Part shown: one piece after another, positions 1 to 14,200 of the stretch
Position numbering within the stretch: the first letter of the stretch is position 1
How the letters are laid out: every line of letters begins with the position of its first letter
Assembly: GCA_013399855.1 (NCBI GenBank)
Contig: VXAY01007414.1
Location: 987,960-1,051,959, forward strand
Source: Oxyruncus cristatus
Lineage: Eukaryota; Chordata; Aves; Passeriformes; Cotingidae
DNA length: 64,000 nucleotides
Reading direction: 5' to 3'
Program-made: the position numbers and the translations under genes
Notes under the pieces: model-generated
What the model was told of the DNA's origin: nothing
Databases searched by the model: none
The model's input: the letters and a program-made list of their open reading frames with translations, nothing else

Positions 1-1479
1 GGAACAGGCTCAGTGCTTTTGATGGTCAAGATATGTCGTAGCAATCGTAGAGGAGTCTTTAAAGGAATAGGCTCAACCTTATTTCCTTGGTTTTCAAAAG
101 GCTTTGACAGAGTATGAGAGGATCCTACAGAAGAACTTTCTGCCCTACCGAGTCAGATCTTCATGGCTGTATACAGATGCCCAGAACATTCTCCAAGTTG
201 AACAAGTAGGGAACAAATCAGCTTGAGGTGAACACTAATAAACATTTTTATGTACTGTTGCATTATTATTGATTTTATAATGCAAACATTACTACTAAAA
301 ACACATCCAAAAAGTATGAGGCTAAGCTAACAAAAGTACCTGGTTAGAAATCATGGATGCTAAAGCAAATATTCTCAAAAATGAGAACCTGAACAGTGAT
401 TTTGTAAGAAAAAGTATCAACAAAATACGAGAATTTGTCTGCGTGTGTAGTGTTACATGAACCCATGGAGAGCTCAAACAGGGAGTGACCAACTGCAGTA
501 TTGATTACATGCAGTGTAGGGTAGGGGTAGCAAAGCTACCAGAAGGAAACTGAACATTTAAATAACAATAAATAACCCCCCCCAATTTTTAAAAAAAATT
601 TCAAAGTTAGCATAGAATTTCAAGGACTAAAACTCTACCAGAGCCTTAGAGAGGAAACCAGCTGCATTGTAAATGTGTTCATGTAAAAATCCAGACTGCA
701 GAAGGACATTACCTGCAAAGAACCTAAAGGGCTCATCAGTTATCAGGCTGCCTTTTCAAATGAACTGGAAAGCAGAGCAGAAAATAACTGACCTTTGGAT
801 TGCAGCCTATCAAGTCAAAGTTGGAGCTATCAGGTAGGATACAACTGCTGTGAGGAATTGTGAGTGCCTTTAGAAATGCTAAGAACCTGTGCTGGCGAAG
901 AGAACAGAGAAGCTGATCTCAGCCATAGCTTGTAAGGGGCTAATTGCTACTTTGGTGATGAAGGAGAGATGAGAATGTGACGCCAGCCTTGACTCACATT
1001 AGACCTATTCAGGAGGTCTTGTTTGCTGGGAATTCTCAATCAGATCAATGCTAAAGGCTTCAGAGTAGTTGCAATAAAGCCAAACTACTTTGCCATCATG
1101 TCTCCCTGTCGTGCACAGTGGTGCTGCCAGGTTCTGAGAACGCAGGAACTGAGGGCGATCCCTTTGAGGGATCTTTCTGTCTGCCTAATCTACCTGTGAC
1201 CAGCATCTCTGGATGTGAATCCAGCATGTCAAGGTAAAATTAAGAGCAACAAGCACTCTTAGAAAAGGTTGTTTTCGGCTCTGAAAAATAATGGAAAAAA
1301 TGCTTAGAGGAGAGTCTTAAACACAGCAATTTGGAATGGTTTTGTCATATGGCATTAACAATGATGAAGGACTGTGATAGAGGCCATTGGAATGAAGGGC
1401 TTTGCCTCATTCAAGACCATTTCCCATCACAAATATTAGAAATTTATAACTAAACTACTTTTTTATTGCACTGGTTTTG

Positions 1480-1490
1480 CCCCCCCCCCC
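1480..1490. repeat. Poly-C tract (C11)
   Basis: Eleven consecutive C in AT-rich surroundings, preceded by a short T-rich stretch. It is a simple homopolymer prone to length error in sequencing. Confidence 0.9.
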
Positions 1491-2093
1491 TTCCTCTAGG
1501 AGCACTCAAGAACTGTTGGAAATACAGAAATACAAATACTTTTAATGAGAGAAGGAAAATGTAAATCTACACTATTCAAGGAAAAACTCACAGTTAACAG
1601 GACCACATGACTAATCACCAACAGGAGTAAATCATTTTACCTATCTTGAGGGAACTGTGGCAAATAACAGCAACAGACTGTTTTTGTATGTTTTTTACTC
1701 TGTTGAATACAGATTTTCAGTGTTTGGAGTTCAGCGTGGCTAGATACACTGTGCCACCACTATTCTGTTTTTCCATTTTGTGTAAATATATTTAAAGTGT
1801 TCTGCTAAATATGATTTCAAAACTGTGAAGATAGTCCCTAAACAATGCAATTGTAAACACTGCACAGAACTGCACATAGATGGAAAGGCAACATGCAAAT
1901 TTATGCTGAAGTTCCCCCTTCTAATACTGAGAAATCAAGAATGTCTTTTCTCCCTTACTGCAGCCATGGTAGGATGCAGTGATTCAGAGTGAGGTAATCA
2001 CAGGCTATTGATGTGTGATACATCTTTAAATATTAAACTGTGCTGGCTTTGCAAACATACCTCTTTTGCTAATGTAAATCAGCCAATCCTTTC

Positions 2094-2117
2094 TTTTTTT
2101 TTTTTTTTTTTTTTTTT
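2094..2117. repeat. Poly-T tract (T24)
   Basis: Twenty-four consecutive T. On the minus strand it is a poly-A run and could be the tail of a retroposed copy. No recognisable body lies beside it and no target duplication was seen, so it is called a simple homopolymer. Confidence 0.9.
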
Positions 2118-5049
2118 CCCCACTCCACAGTGGCATCTTGATGTGCTTATGCCTGGATGCCTTTCATCTTTGTTGCACATTCTGCTTTTTTCTCCCTAGA
2201 CACCAATTTCTGACATTTCAGCTGAAGTGGAAACTTGATAGAGGGAAGAGATCTTGCGCAGGTGGAGCAGCTCCCTTTACATGCTGTGCTGGTGGGCATA
2301 CCTGGCAGTTTGCTCAGCACATACACATTCTGTGCAGTGCTTTATACACCCTTTCCTCATCATACCCTATTGTGAGAACCTAGTTTCTTGTGAATTCTCA
2401 GGAAGTTTATTGTAGTCTTCAGGCGTGCAACTTTAAAGACATTGCCAATGAGGTTTCCAAAACTGTTGTTGTTTTTAGTGGAATTCTCATTGCATTTATT
2501 TATTAATAAAACAGAACTCATAAAATGCCCCTTCTCATTTTTCTGGGTAGTTAAGATGCATTTAGGGATGCTGTACTTTTTAAACTATCACATAAATAAT
2601 TGCAGAGTGCCTTATTGGAAAGCTAAGAAGTACAGGGGCTGTTAGCATGTGGCAGCAGTTGAGTCTCAGGGATGATGTACTGTCTGCTGGAGTTTCCAAA
2701 ACCAGCAGGCATTGGTAGGCATGGCTGCAAGGGTGATACTGCCCTGTGTTTGTAGGCTGTTGCAGCATTCACTTCATAAGCCCAAAGATTTCACTTTTGT
2801 GTGTACTTGCATTCTATTACATGCTTTAGAGGCAGCAAGGACTTGTGAATAGAAAAATAAACCTAGTTCCACTATAGACACTTTAGGCCTAATGAAAAAC
2901 TGAAGTGTGAAGAAAATAAAGATCTCCATATGAAATGTGTTTGTTGCTTTCATTTCAGTCTCATGAAGAACAGCTAATGAGAAGAGCAGGGCAGTAGGAA
3001 GCACAAAATGGCTATGTACAGGGTTCTCTAGACTGAGTCTACTCCTAATGGACGTTGTTCTAATGGTAGGTCTTCAAACTAACTCCTCATAAGTACTCAA
3101 CAGTAGCTCTAGGAATTCGAAAGCTACAATCTTCTCTATGAATCTTTATATTAAGCCAGGACTTGTCTCTACAAAGTTGGATTGCACAACACCTTAGGGC
3201 CCATCTGGAAAACATCCATGATTTTTCAGGGAGTGCGCTGCCTTCAAAGTGATGTGAATCAGCCGTGGACTGTGACATGATTGCTCCACTTTGATGTCTC
3301 AACTGATTCCTGGCTTTTGCTTTCTTAGTGTCTTGCTGTTTAATAACTTGCAGTATATGAATCATTATCTTCTGTTCCACCAATATTCCAGAAAATTCCA
3401 CAACATACAGCCCCAAAGTTCAAATTAATGGAGCTGACAGCGTGCTTTCAGTGTAGGGTGTTGGCCGAGAATAGAGCTGTCACGAGAGACATGGCTGGAG
3501 TAGCCTTGAAGGCATATATATGTTTAATTGTGTTGCACTAGGATTCCACTTTTAAAATAATGAAAAATAAAGGTTATCAAATTCTTGACTTCCAGCACGT
3601 ATTTTCTAACAACAAGAACTATAGCAGCATAGAATAACTTTCCAGAGCTGTTTCAGAGCTACAAATTTAACTGTGCAGACTGCTAAAATTTTGGGTTTTC
3701 TGTTACTCTGTTAGTCTTGCTGAGTCTTGTATTTGTAGCCCTTTTGGGGTAGCTTAGTAAACCAAATGCTCTGTCACGTGATAATAAGCTTTCCCCACTG
3801 AATCTTTGATGCAGTAATTTCAGGAGAGTTGCGTTTACCTGAAGTTTCATTTGGGTTTGTGAATGGGTGTTTACAGATTTGCTGGGAAGAGAATTCCTAT
3901 CATGTCAGCAGAATAACAGCAACATAATTTATTTATCCTGCTATTTGTCTTGGAGCTGCATCCTGCTGTGACCCTTCCTTGTACAATCAATAGCAGTAGC
4001 AAGGTCCCTGATGGCTTGCATGAGATCTTTGGCATGCCTCCCTTTCCAAGAGCAGACTTCTGTCTGAAGCAGGCCTTTCCTTTTGATATAAGGGTCTAAG
4101 TGTAGGCTCAGAAGAACTATTCCAAGCATAAGCCCAATTGGTAGCAGAGGGACTTTGAACCGGGAAGGCTTTCAGAATTTTATTGCAGACAGTCATTTGC
4201 TGTATGAGGTCTTTGTCTTTGGGAAAAACGTTTGGCCAATAGACAGGGCCAAGGTTTGGAGTCTGAAATGTGGCTTTTGATGCTATTAGTATTTGCATTC
4301 TGGAGTGCTAGTGTCTGGACCCCATTTTGATGTTGAAAAAAACCATATGACTGAGGAGAAGCGCTTATGAAGATGATAAAATAAGCTTTTTTAGAAGTTT
4401 CACTCAGAAGGAAGAAATAACATAAAGAAGAAACAGGGAAAGAAAACAACAGAAAAGATGTAGCATGAGAACTTCCAAATAGCAGAAATAAAACTGCATT
4501 GGAAATCTTATTCTAGGAAAATCTTGCATTTTTTACTGAATATTTTTTTATTGCAAACCTTTTATTTAATGCTAGCATGCTCAGAGAAACTTTTTGTGCT
4601 GTTTTTTATGTGGGGCCTTTTTTTGGCTATATCATGTGGTGGAAGCTGAACACGGATCATTCAGACTAAAACATATGCCTGTTCTTCATTCTTTTCTTCA
4701 TTTCTTTGGGCAAGAGTTGAAGGTTTATAGCAGCAGGCTTATGCTGTCAGCTTCTCGTTAGGACGTCGTGCTATGAACACAGTCAAATTGCTTTCTGCCT
4801 TCCCTTTCTCAGCCATGCCTCCCCCTGTCTAAAATAAAATCGTGACATTTTTCTCTGACATCTTCTCATCAGCATCAATATAACAGAAGAGAAACTTTGA
4901 TCTCCTCCTGCTTCCCTCTAGGACATCCCAGCTTCTGCTTTCTTGGTTACTGTAGCAACCTGCTTGTTACTGAAAGTCACTTTGGACTCTGGAACTCACT
5001 TTCCCTCCAGCTATGTCTGAACCGTACTGAACTCCTGAGTTCCCTTTTA

Positions 5050-5280
5050 ATATATGTTTTCTGCAGATCTGAATTTATTGTCTCAGCTTGGTATCTTTTG
5101 TCTTGACTACTGCAGAATCCTTTCAGCTGGTCTTGGCAAATGCAGTCAAGGCCTGCTCCGAACTATTCAAAAAGATGCTGCAAACAATCTTCCGTTCCGC
5201 CACTTTGTGTTGTCCTTGTTGCATCTCCCTGTTGACATCATACATGAGCTATACCTCTTGGTTTTTCAACTCCCACAAGA
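5050..5280 (+). pseudogene. Decayed L2/CR1-clade LINE reverse transcriptase fragment
   Basis: A plus-strand frame opening at 5054 carries, in order, LDYC (residues 17-20), AGLGKC (25-30), LLRTIQKDAA (34-43), an isolated H (50), LLHLPV (55-60) and LLVFQ (68-72). Order and spacing match the thumb/C-terminal part of non-LTR reverse transcriptases of the L2 and CR1 clades, where LDYCN, a GLP motif, an IQNAAAR-like motif and LHWLPV follow each other. The catalytic YADD region is absent, so this is only the downstream end of the enzyme. The frame stays open to 5446, but beyond about 5290 nothing family-like remains. The match is at protein level in a badly drifted sequence, which suggests an ancient insertion. 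An alternative is another jockey-superfamily LINE. It is surely not functional. Confidence 0.6.
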
Positions 5281-8200
5281 GTTTTTTCTCTCTTCTAATA
5301 CCATTTCTCTGATGCAGAAGTGTCAACAACAGCCTCATCCTGTTACATTTTTCAAACACACCCTTTGTTGCCTTCATATTTTCCTCATGTTTGGTAGAGG
5401 CTTTTTGAGAGCATCCCCTGTTCTCCATATCATGCCTTCAGATTGAAGTGCTGACAAAGTATGTGACTCAGAGTGGGATACTGATAGACTGGGACTACTA
5501 ATTGCTGGTTATGATATGTGGTATTGCCTTGTTGTTTCATTGTTCTTCTCATCTGCCCTTATCTGTTGTCCCTTCAACTCTTAACCTTGTGGAGGTAGGA
5601 CAGTCTTTTTCACTTTTTCCATATGCAGGGTCCACAATAACTTGAGTCTGCCCCGAGTCTGGGCCTTTCAGAAATGCAGTGGTAGGAAGAATAATTAAAT
5701 TTTGCATAGCAATATTTCCATCAAAGGCAAATGTGCTTTTATTTCCAGTGAAACATACAGTGATCTAAACTTAATGAGACATTACTTGACATAATAGATT
5801 CTGAAGAGCTGAAAAATGTCACCATTTCTGGGATGATCATTTCTCAGATCCAATCTATTAATTTGGAGTGGTTTAGCCACTTGGCTCCTGTAAAGTAAAA
5901 GTGAATAAAATAAACTGGAGTCGGATTTACATGCTTCAGAATTATGAGGTTTTGGTTGATTTGAAATTAATATAATGATCTTCATCTATAATTAATTTGT
6001 CTTCTCAGTCATGTGAATAATGAGATTTTTTTATCTTCATGAGATTTATTCTAGCCTTCTTTTCTTACATCACTGTCAGTTTGTTTCCTCTGAGATATTA
6101 TGGATCTTGAGCTTTGCAGTGGGGTTGGGGTTTTTATCCTGTAACTTACCACAAAGTGTTGCTCTCTACATGGTTGAACTACCATTTATATAGACTGTTC
6201 AGTGAGCTGTGGTATTGCCTTCTCTACTAGGTGAGGCCATGTTGAATAAAGTGCTGAATTTCAGTTCAGGTATTCCGAAGCTAATTGTAAACTAAAACAG
6301 GGGTACATACTAACTGAGCCCCACCTTCTGCTCCTGAAATTTGGTTTCGTATTCCATCAGATTTTTTGTGTATACCATTTAACCTCTTGCTGATTAAGCA
6401 ACTATCAATATTAGAATGCATTTTATTCTTGAAGATAATGCCTTTGCCTGTTCCTTTCATTTAGTTTCTATGTTAATTGACTGCATAACCTAGCAAAACA
6501 GGCACTTCAAGTGATCTAGATTTTGATGATCATTATTGTACATATTCAACTTTTAAATTAACCTTAAGTCTGTGAATAGACCAAAATTGAGCTTAGGTAT
6601 TATTTACCTTATTACTGATTTTCTTTCATTGCCTGGTGATCTAAGCAGTATGTCCCCAAGGGATTCCAGCTCTTTTAAGAAAAGATGTCCCTGGGACTAT
6701 TTTCATTGTGAGGGTTCTTCACCCACAGATGCTATTTTCTCAAATATTTATTTTGTAGGTAGTGTGGTGCAACTTAGATGCAGCAGGACCTGTGTTTCTA
6801 AATGCAGAACACCTTATCTTCATCATGATATATCATACAGGTTTCATTACTTGCATAACAGAAAGAATCAAGGGCCACATGAATTGAAAAAATATTTGGG
6901 GATATCCTGGATGACTGACATCTTGTGGACTTATAATGAAATTGATTTATGACTGATAGCCTTTGCTTTTCCTGACTTTTTTTTCCAGTGAAAAGTAAAT
7001 TTAATAACTGTATTCTATTTGAGCTCAGCTTCAAGTAGTAATAGAAAGAAAATGACCTTCATGGAAGTATTCTTCAAAAGCTTTAAAGGGAAATGAAAGA
7101 ACATGAGGATTATATTTATTTGGCTTAAGAACACCGCACAAAACCTGCAAATGCCAGAAAATTCTGACAATTTGCCAATATAGTTCGAGTGGCAGCACAT
7201 AACTGTAGGCCTGTCTTTGGAAAATTGGCCTTTGCTATGAAATCTTCTGTATTTGCAATCTATGTTCTGTTAGTAGGTATCATTCAAATAGAACAATTAT
7301 CATTGAAAGTATTTGTCAGTGTGGCAAGAGGTTGAACAGGACACACAATTTTCTCTTCATTATTTTACAGAGAAATTTTCAAAAGAGGTGCATCTCTTTC
7401 TCCCTTGAAGTGAAGGGTGTTTCCTGCAGTTATCTGGGAATGAGTTGCTTGAGTTTTGTTCCTTAACCAACAATAATAAAATTAAAGCATAGCTTTGTTA
7501 TGGAAATAGACAGTTCCCTTTTTCTGTATAGCAGTCCTAATCAGTCTCTGAATTTATTATCAAGAAAATCAGTAAATTATGACAGTACTCACTGAGGGCT
7601 CAAAGAACTCCTTCCAGTTGTTTTTGTGCTCATTCTTTTGTCCCAGGTAACCCTCTTCCAATTCTGAACAGTATTAAGATAACCACGACAATGAAATGTA
7701 GTTCCACTCTTTTCTGCTCTGCTTAATATCAATGTCTGGGAACTGGCAACTTTTGTCTCTTGACAAAGAGCCAAACATCTTGCTGTTGCTCAGCCTTGGG
7801 GACAGAAAGAAGGATCTCTGGACTCAGTTTCTTAAAAGTAAACTTTAAGTGAGATGAAATTTCTGAAAGTTAGCACTTCAGATTTTCCACACATCTCTTA
7901 CACTGAAAAAGATAACAGTATCTTTGTAGTTGGGAAAAGATATATGGAGTAAGAGAGAGGAAGAAGGTTCAGTGGACTTTAGAAAAACAGCACATGAAAA
8001 TCAAAGGAAAAATACCAACATGCTAAAAAAAAAATTAGCTTGTTGGGAAGGTGTATTTTAATAAGAAAAGCAACTGGTAATAAAACATTTCAACCAGCTC
8101 CACTTCAGACCATGCATTTTCAACTTGACAAAAATCTCTTTTCAACTCTGTTGTTTAATAGAAGTAAAGAACCACTTGTACCAGGACACAAGGAAGGGAT

Positions 8201-11200
8201 TTCAGGGAAGTAAGAGAGAGATTTGGGAATACAGTCCGGTAAGGTCTCATCAGATCACTCATGTTCTCACATGTAGAGGAGAATGGATCTGAACCACAAG
8301 GGTCCTGCTGGGAGCGCTGGAGAGCGAGCATATTGCCATTACATGTACCTTTAGCTAAGCTTTTTATTTCACTTGTTTTGAGACTGTTTTGCATAGTCAT
8401 TTTTCTAGTCACTTCAAATACATCAGCTTAGTACAGCAGAGCACACCTGGGCCTGTTCTCTGTATTTCTTTGCTTCTCTACCATTCTGTCATGTATCCGT
8501 ATGTGTTTTCCAGTTGTACATTGAGTGGTACATACAGTTTAATATACAATTTAATAAATATGAATGTGTTGTATTTAAAGTTGAGATCAAAGAAGAATTC
8601 TATCTAATTTTTTTTCCTCGTGGTTTCTTGTATACTTCATTTATCTGTATGACAAGCTCACATTCTGGTGAAGCCATCTTTGCAAAAGGAAGTTTTCTTT
8701 AAATCACAACCTTCTTTGGTCATTCTTTATGTTACGTAAGTGGCAGAATTGTTTAACAAAAGGGGAAAAAAATCAAAATATGCCAACCTTTTCCCCTCAC
8801 TAGGTTTCCATGGTATCATGCTCATATAACACCCAGTGACATGTTGCCCTGGAAGAATCTGCAGTCTTCCTGGACTGATACCAAAAGTCTTCAGTTATGT
8901 TAATTTGATATTATGCAATGTAAGAGATACAGGATTACTTTAATTTTATTTTGTGTTTTAGTTTCTTCTTTTTTTTCTCCACTCTGAAAATACTTCAACA
9001 CTCATATCACTGACTTTGTGTGATGACATTCAGGAATTCAGTGGTAATTAATGCTGCTGTATTTCCTGGATTGCTTAGGACCATAGAGAATTGAAATGCA
9101 GTATCTTCTGTGCATATTTATACATAATTTCAGCTTTTTATTTTGTTACACTTGATGCAACTTGGACAACTTATTTTTTAAATTTCCCTCATGCAAATAA
9201 TTGTTAAGCATTTATTTATGACTCTTTAGCAATGCCCAAGGAGCACAGATTACTTTCTTAATAGGATTTACCCGAGAAATGGTATTACTTTTTAAGATAG
9301 AAGGATAAGGAATGACTGTTTACCTCAAAGGCTACTAATGTGATCTAGATAGAATGAGTAGATGGAAGACTGAGCAAATGCTAAGACATAAATCCGTCCT
9401 TCACAAACAGTATCCTTTGCAGGCCTACATAAGTAGATGGTATAGGTAGCTAAGTTAAGTTTGAAAGTTAGTATGAAACTAGAAGCAAAATAAAGTGCAG
9501 TATCACTGAGCTGTCAGCAATGTGTAACCACTGAGTGTGACTAGGAAATCCAGAAAGGACAGTTTTACTGGCACAAATAAGTAAACATAGAAATGAAACC
9601 CTGAAAGGGAAATGAGCACGCAGGCAACGTGGCAGTAAACAAACTGTACACAAGATGAACAGCCAGAGAAATAAATAAGTAAAACCAAAATAAATGCCAA
9701 CAACGAGGCAGATGCAAAAAGCCAAGCAGCTGTTAAGGAAAAGAAGAAGAAATTGAGCAAATGTTATGTGCAAGTTGAAGAAAATCCCACTGCATGAAAT
9801 TTCAGGGCTGTGTCCTGAAATGCCCTGATTTCTGTGATTTCCACCAGAGAATTTTATTTGTGCAGCCAGTATTGGTGGAGACTTTGGTTTATCATTAGTT
9901 TCTATACTTTCATTTATTTTCTTAAAAGAGCAAAGGCTTTTTTCGTGAGGTATGTGGGCGTATTCACTGCTCTGTGTGTCGTAGATGCCCATATGGTCAT
10001 TTATTTGTGATGCTGCCCCCAGCCATGCCTGAAGGGCCGATATTTGCAGAGTCTGTACAGTGGAAGATTTAGCTTTTGGTAAAAAAACTATTACTCAGAG
10101 ATTGCTGGAAATAACAGTTTATCTAATATAACATACATTTATCTAATAAATTAATTTTAAAACATTCTGCTTTAGTTTTGGTTTTCTCCTCTCTAGTTAT
10201 TCCCTTTTGTTAAACCTTCACTGCTGGATGGAGTATTTTCTTCCTGGACTTTACCTCTTGGGATATAGTGGTCACTATGAGAGAAAAAGAGAATTCATAT
10301 ATTTTTAAAATCAGTTATTATCTCTTTTTCTTTGCAGTAGCAAAAATTAACAGTTTCAGAGATGTAGTTCGGGAGAATTCTCATACTTCCATTTCCATAC
10401 TAATTTTTTTTCTCTACACTTATGCAAAAATAGTTCTTTGGTTGTACTATTTCTTATTCGAAGTTCTGTGCTTTTCTTCATCGCTGTGGATGGCATTCAT
10501 ATGTGCTAGAATGTCCACTCCATTTAATGAGGAATCGTGTTAAGAAGAGCTGTGATACCTTTAAACATTGGGGTTAAACCTCCATTTTCCTGATATCAAA
10601 GGCTGAGGTAAAAGCACAGTCAAAACTTGGATTCAAGCTCGTTTTTAATTTCATTGTTGCTTTGTAAGCCACACTTCTTTAAGGCAGGAAGGAGAAGTGC
10701 ATAGACAGAATTCACAGGAATGGTCCCTACCTGAACACAGATGAGAGGAAAATTGTGGATTAATTACTTGTTTTGGAAGAAGAGCTGTAAATGCTGAAGT
10801 TCTTTGCCCCTGCAGGTTCTCTTACAATCATGCCGTTCAGAAAAAAAACTCGGTAAGGAAGGACTGATCAGGATGTGAAAACTTGTTTAGAAAAGGATGT
10901 TCACACAGAAACTGTATGAAGACCAGATGTTTTAGATAATTTCCATCTTCCCTGTATGAAGTCAGTTTCACTAACTTTGTTGGCCATTCTGTGGCATGCA
11001 GATGCATTGTATAAAATAAGAAAAAAAGAGATTTTAGTATTGCTCAATCATGAGAGGTGAGTTCCCTGACCTCTGCCAGTGTCCTGTATGGTGTTGGGCA
11101 GACCCGTCTGCATTGGTCCCCAAGGAGAAAAGTGTTGTCTTACACAGATGTTATGAAGAAAAACTGCATCAAAACAAGTGAAGCTTCCACCTATGGCAGA

Positions 11201-14200
11201 ATCAGGGCCACAAGAGGAATCTTGTGGACACAGTCCTATAATGCTTTTTATAGCTTTTATAATTTTGTGCTGGGAATTTGACATCATAAAGTGTGGAACT
11301 CCCTGGGGAAGGAGATGGTTAAAGAAAAGGGAAACAGTGCTGGTGTTTTGTCTCTAAGATAAGGCACAGTTGCACTCTGCATAAATCATCAAACTTGTTA
11401 GGATACACTTTGAGTTTGGAAAAAGAATTGTTTTTTTTGTTTAATTTTACAATGTAAGAAAACACGATGGAGAGAATCCATTAGAATCAGTAAGGAAATG
11501 GCATGGTATTTTTACAGTCCTGACAAGTTAATATCTGAATCAACATCTTTGTACAAAATTTCAGAAAAAATAAAGGCATTTTCAATCTAAGAGCACACTC
11601 TATTCAGTAAAATGGTCGATTATTCATACATAATATGGGAGCCAAGTAATTAATTTTAAATAAGTAAAAATATTCAAAGGACGTATTGAAATTTGAACAA
11701 TGCAGAACAAATTCCACCCCGTGATCCATAATTCTTGACACTCGAGAACAAATTTAGCACTTTCAAATTGTATCCAGGTATTGTGTGTTGAATAGTATTT
11801 AACACAGGAAAGAGTGATTTTTTTTAAAATTGGATTTTGTAAAACACAACCGTTTTAATGGGCCAGTGAATTAAAGAGTGTGGAGCATGCCAGTATGACA
11901 GACAGCTTAATGTTCTGCTTTAATAAGCTTTACTCTGGAAGTTTTATACTGTCAAAAGTGAAGGTACCCTCTGCAAAGAACCCAACATTGAAATGTCATA
12001 CAGAGAAAATTTTCTAATATTTTGTGTTGATTTTTGTCTTCTAGAGTATCAGGGCTTCAGGGCTGGTGCTGTTGGAAACCATTCTTTTTGGATCACTTCT
12101 TCTGTACTTCCCAGTAAGTCAAACTGTAACTTTAAAACAAAATTATATCCTTGCCAACATTTTAAAACCTTGCATGAATGACTTTGCTGAAAATATAAAT
12201 GTCAAAACTAATTATTAGTTTAATCTGACTGTAAAATGTGCTGTGTTCTGTAAATATTCTTAAGAGCACTCAAATGTTTTGCTATATTTGTAATAATTCT
12301 CTGTTTTCAATTTAGTGAACTTGACAGTTATTTTGACTTGGAAGTTTTTAGGTGTTCTGGGCTAAGCTGAGATTTTTTTAGAAATGACACCTCTCTAATC
12401 TGTGCTGTGGGAAAAATCAGCAAGGTGTGTAAAAGAAAGACACTGATTATACCAAGTATTTCTCTGGAATGTAGTACAAAGGAAAGTCATTATTTCAGTG
12501 TATTAGTGGCATACATTTTGATGTTTCTAAGGCTATGTGACATCTGCAACACCATGTATTTGGGAAAATTAGATGGTGTTATCTCTGTGCTGTAAGGGAC
12601 AAGAAAAGTAATTTCACAGTCAAATGAGAAATACATTACAAAACTTGGAGAAATGTGGATCCATTCTCTTTTCAAAAATCCCAGGAAAACTGAGTTTGTT
12701 AATTGTGACATTGTTACATAAGCCCAACACAATGGCTAGATAAAGCACGACATCAAAGTGTAAATTGAAAGAAGTTGATAGCATGCAGGTCAGGAGGCAG
12801 AAACAGAGGTGGAGTTGTGGGCTGTTTTAAAGTATGTTTGTGTTCTCTTTTCCTCTGTAGTCAGAATCTTCTGTGCTTTTACAGACCAACATGTAGGTAC
12901 TGAGAGATGAGCTGGATAACAAAACTCTTCAGGAGTTGCAGAAAAAGTAACAAACTGTAGTAGAATGTGTGAAGAATACTATAAGAAACACAAATCCTTA
13001 TGGAATTTTTATACATTATTTTTTGAATCGTGTGGGCTTTTCAAGTTCTAAAGAAAAAGTGTGTGCATTTCTAGGATAGTTTTTTCATCTTTCACTTTGC
13101 AGATGTCAGGGAGGCAAAAGTTTTTGTGTTTTCCATGTTGTACAAATGTTTTTTACAACCTACAATACATCTCCCCAGGGTTTTCAGAGTATCTTTAATA
13201 TTTCCTTCTGGTGAACAGAACAGAAAGCCCATGCACTGTTACTTCAGCTGGTGGTATGAAGGAAACATTTACAGAAGTTCATAGCATAAAGCAGTCCATT
13301 TCACAAAGGACGAATGTCTTTTGGTGGTTGTCTGTCTTCAGTCTTCATGTGCTCAGCATCAGGGATACTGAGATACTGTCGGTGAAAAAGACTTCTCTCA
13401 GCAGTTGACTTGAAGGGCAATGCTGTGGATTCAAGAGCTGGTGTCATCCACAACTTCTAAGTGCAGAGACAGGAAGTGGTCCTGGGAGGGAGGGATTTGA
13501 TAACCGAAACATCCCCTCAGCTTTTCACTGACATTTAAATATTTATCCCTTTTTTTCACTGACAATAAGGGTGTTAAATGTACAGCAATTGCAAAAACAG
13601 TTTGATGCATTCCGAGGAAAAAAATGTTACAGACAGTTCCTGATTTGCCTGTGTTTTAGTCATTATGTAGATACTTGACCAGATCTTGTCTTTCTCTGCA
13701 CATCTCATTCTCATGTTGTATAAAACTGTCAACTGTGAACACATTCTGTTAGAAACTAATAGGCAAAGTGTACAACCTGGTTCCTTTCTTCTGTCAGTTT
13801 TATGTTCCCACACTCTTTGCCAGGCTACTCTTCCTTTCTTGCACAGGTGATTACGAATCAGGCTGTTACTCCTACGGGTTGAAACAAAAATAGAGAAAAA
13901 TTTTATTGTTTCTGTTTTGAGGATTTTAGGGGAGGGATGTAGCGAATTTGGTAGTGGGAGGTCATGTTAATGTTCAGACGGATAAATTAGTCCTGATTTC
14001 ACCAACCACAAGAATATGGTTTTCTAAAATAAAAGAAGATTGGGACCGATACAGAAAGATCAGTTCAATTCACTGATCCAGGGCAAGGCAGTGAAACAAT
14101 GTATGTGTGAAGGCTATAAAGTGTAGTCAGAGAGGTCTATTTAATTTTTAAGACAGGAAAGCTGCAAGTTGTGGATTATGGGGGATGGGTCCTTGGAATG

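Larger units (their letters stand above)
1..5049. other. Unique AT-rich noncoding DNA
   Basis: No recognisable gene, RNA or transposon. Open frames are short and not protein-like. It holds a C11 run (1480-1490), a T24 run (2094-2117) and a small GATCCCT/AGGGATC inverted repeat (1157-1173). A minus-strand frame at 3987-4298 has a retroelement-like feel but is too weak to call. Confidence 0.6.

Noticed and set aside
3941..4298. Minus-strand frames with 'LRPLYQ' and 'GPVYWP' that recall retroelement pol
   Set aside because: Only isolated short matches, no ordered series of motifs, and the surrounding frame does not fit. A frameshift-tolerant profile search would settle it.
9468..9992. 174-codon minus-strand frame with hydrophobic, membrane-like stretches
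   Set aside because: The hydrophobicity follows from T-rich codons opposite an A-rich strand. No known family, no second frame or exon supports it.
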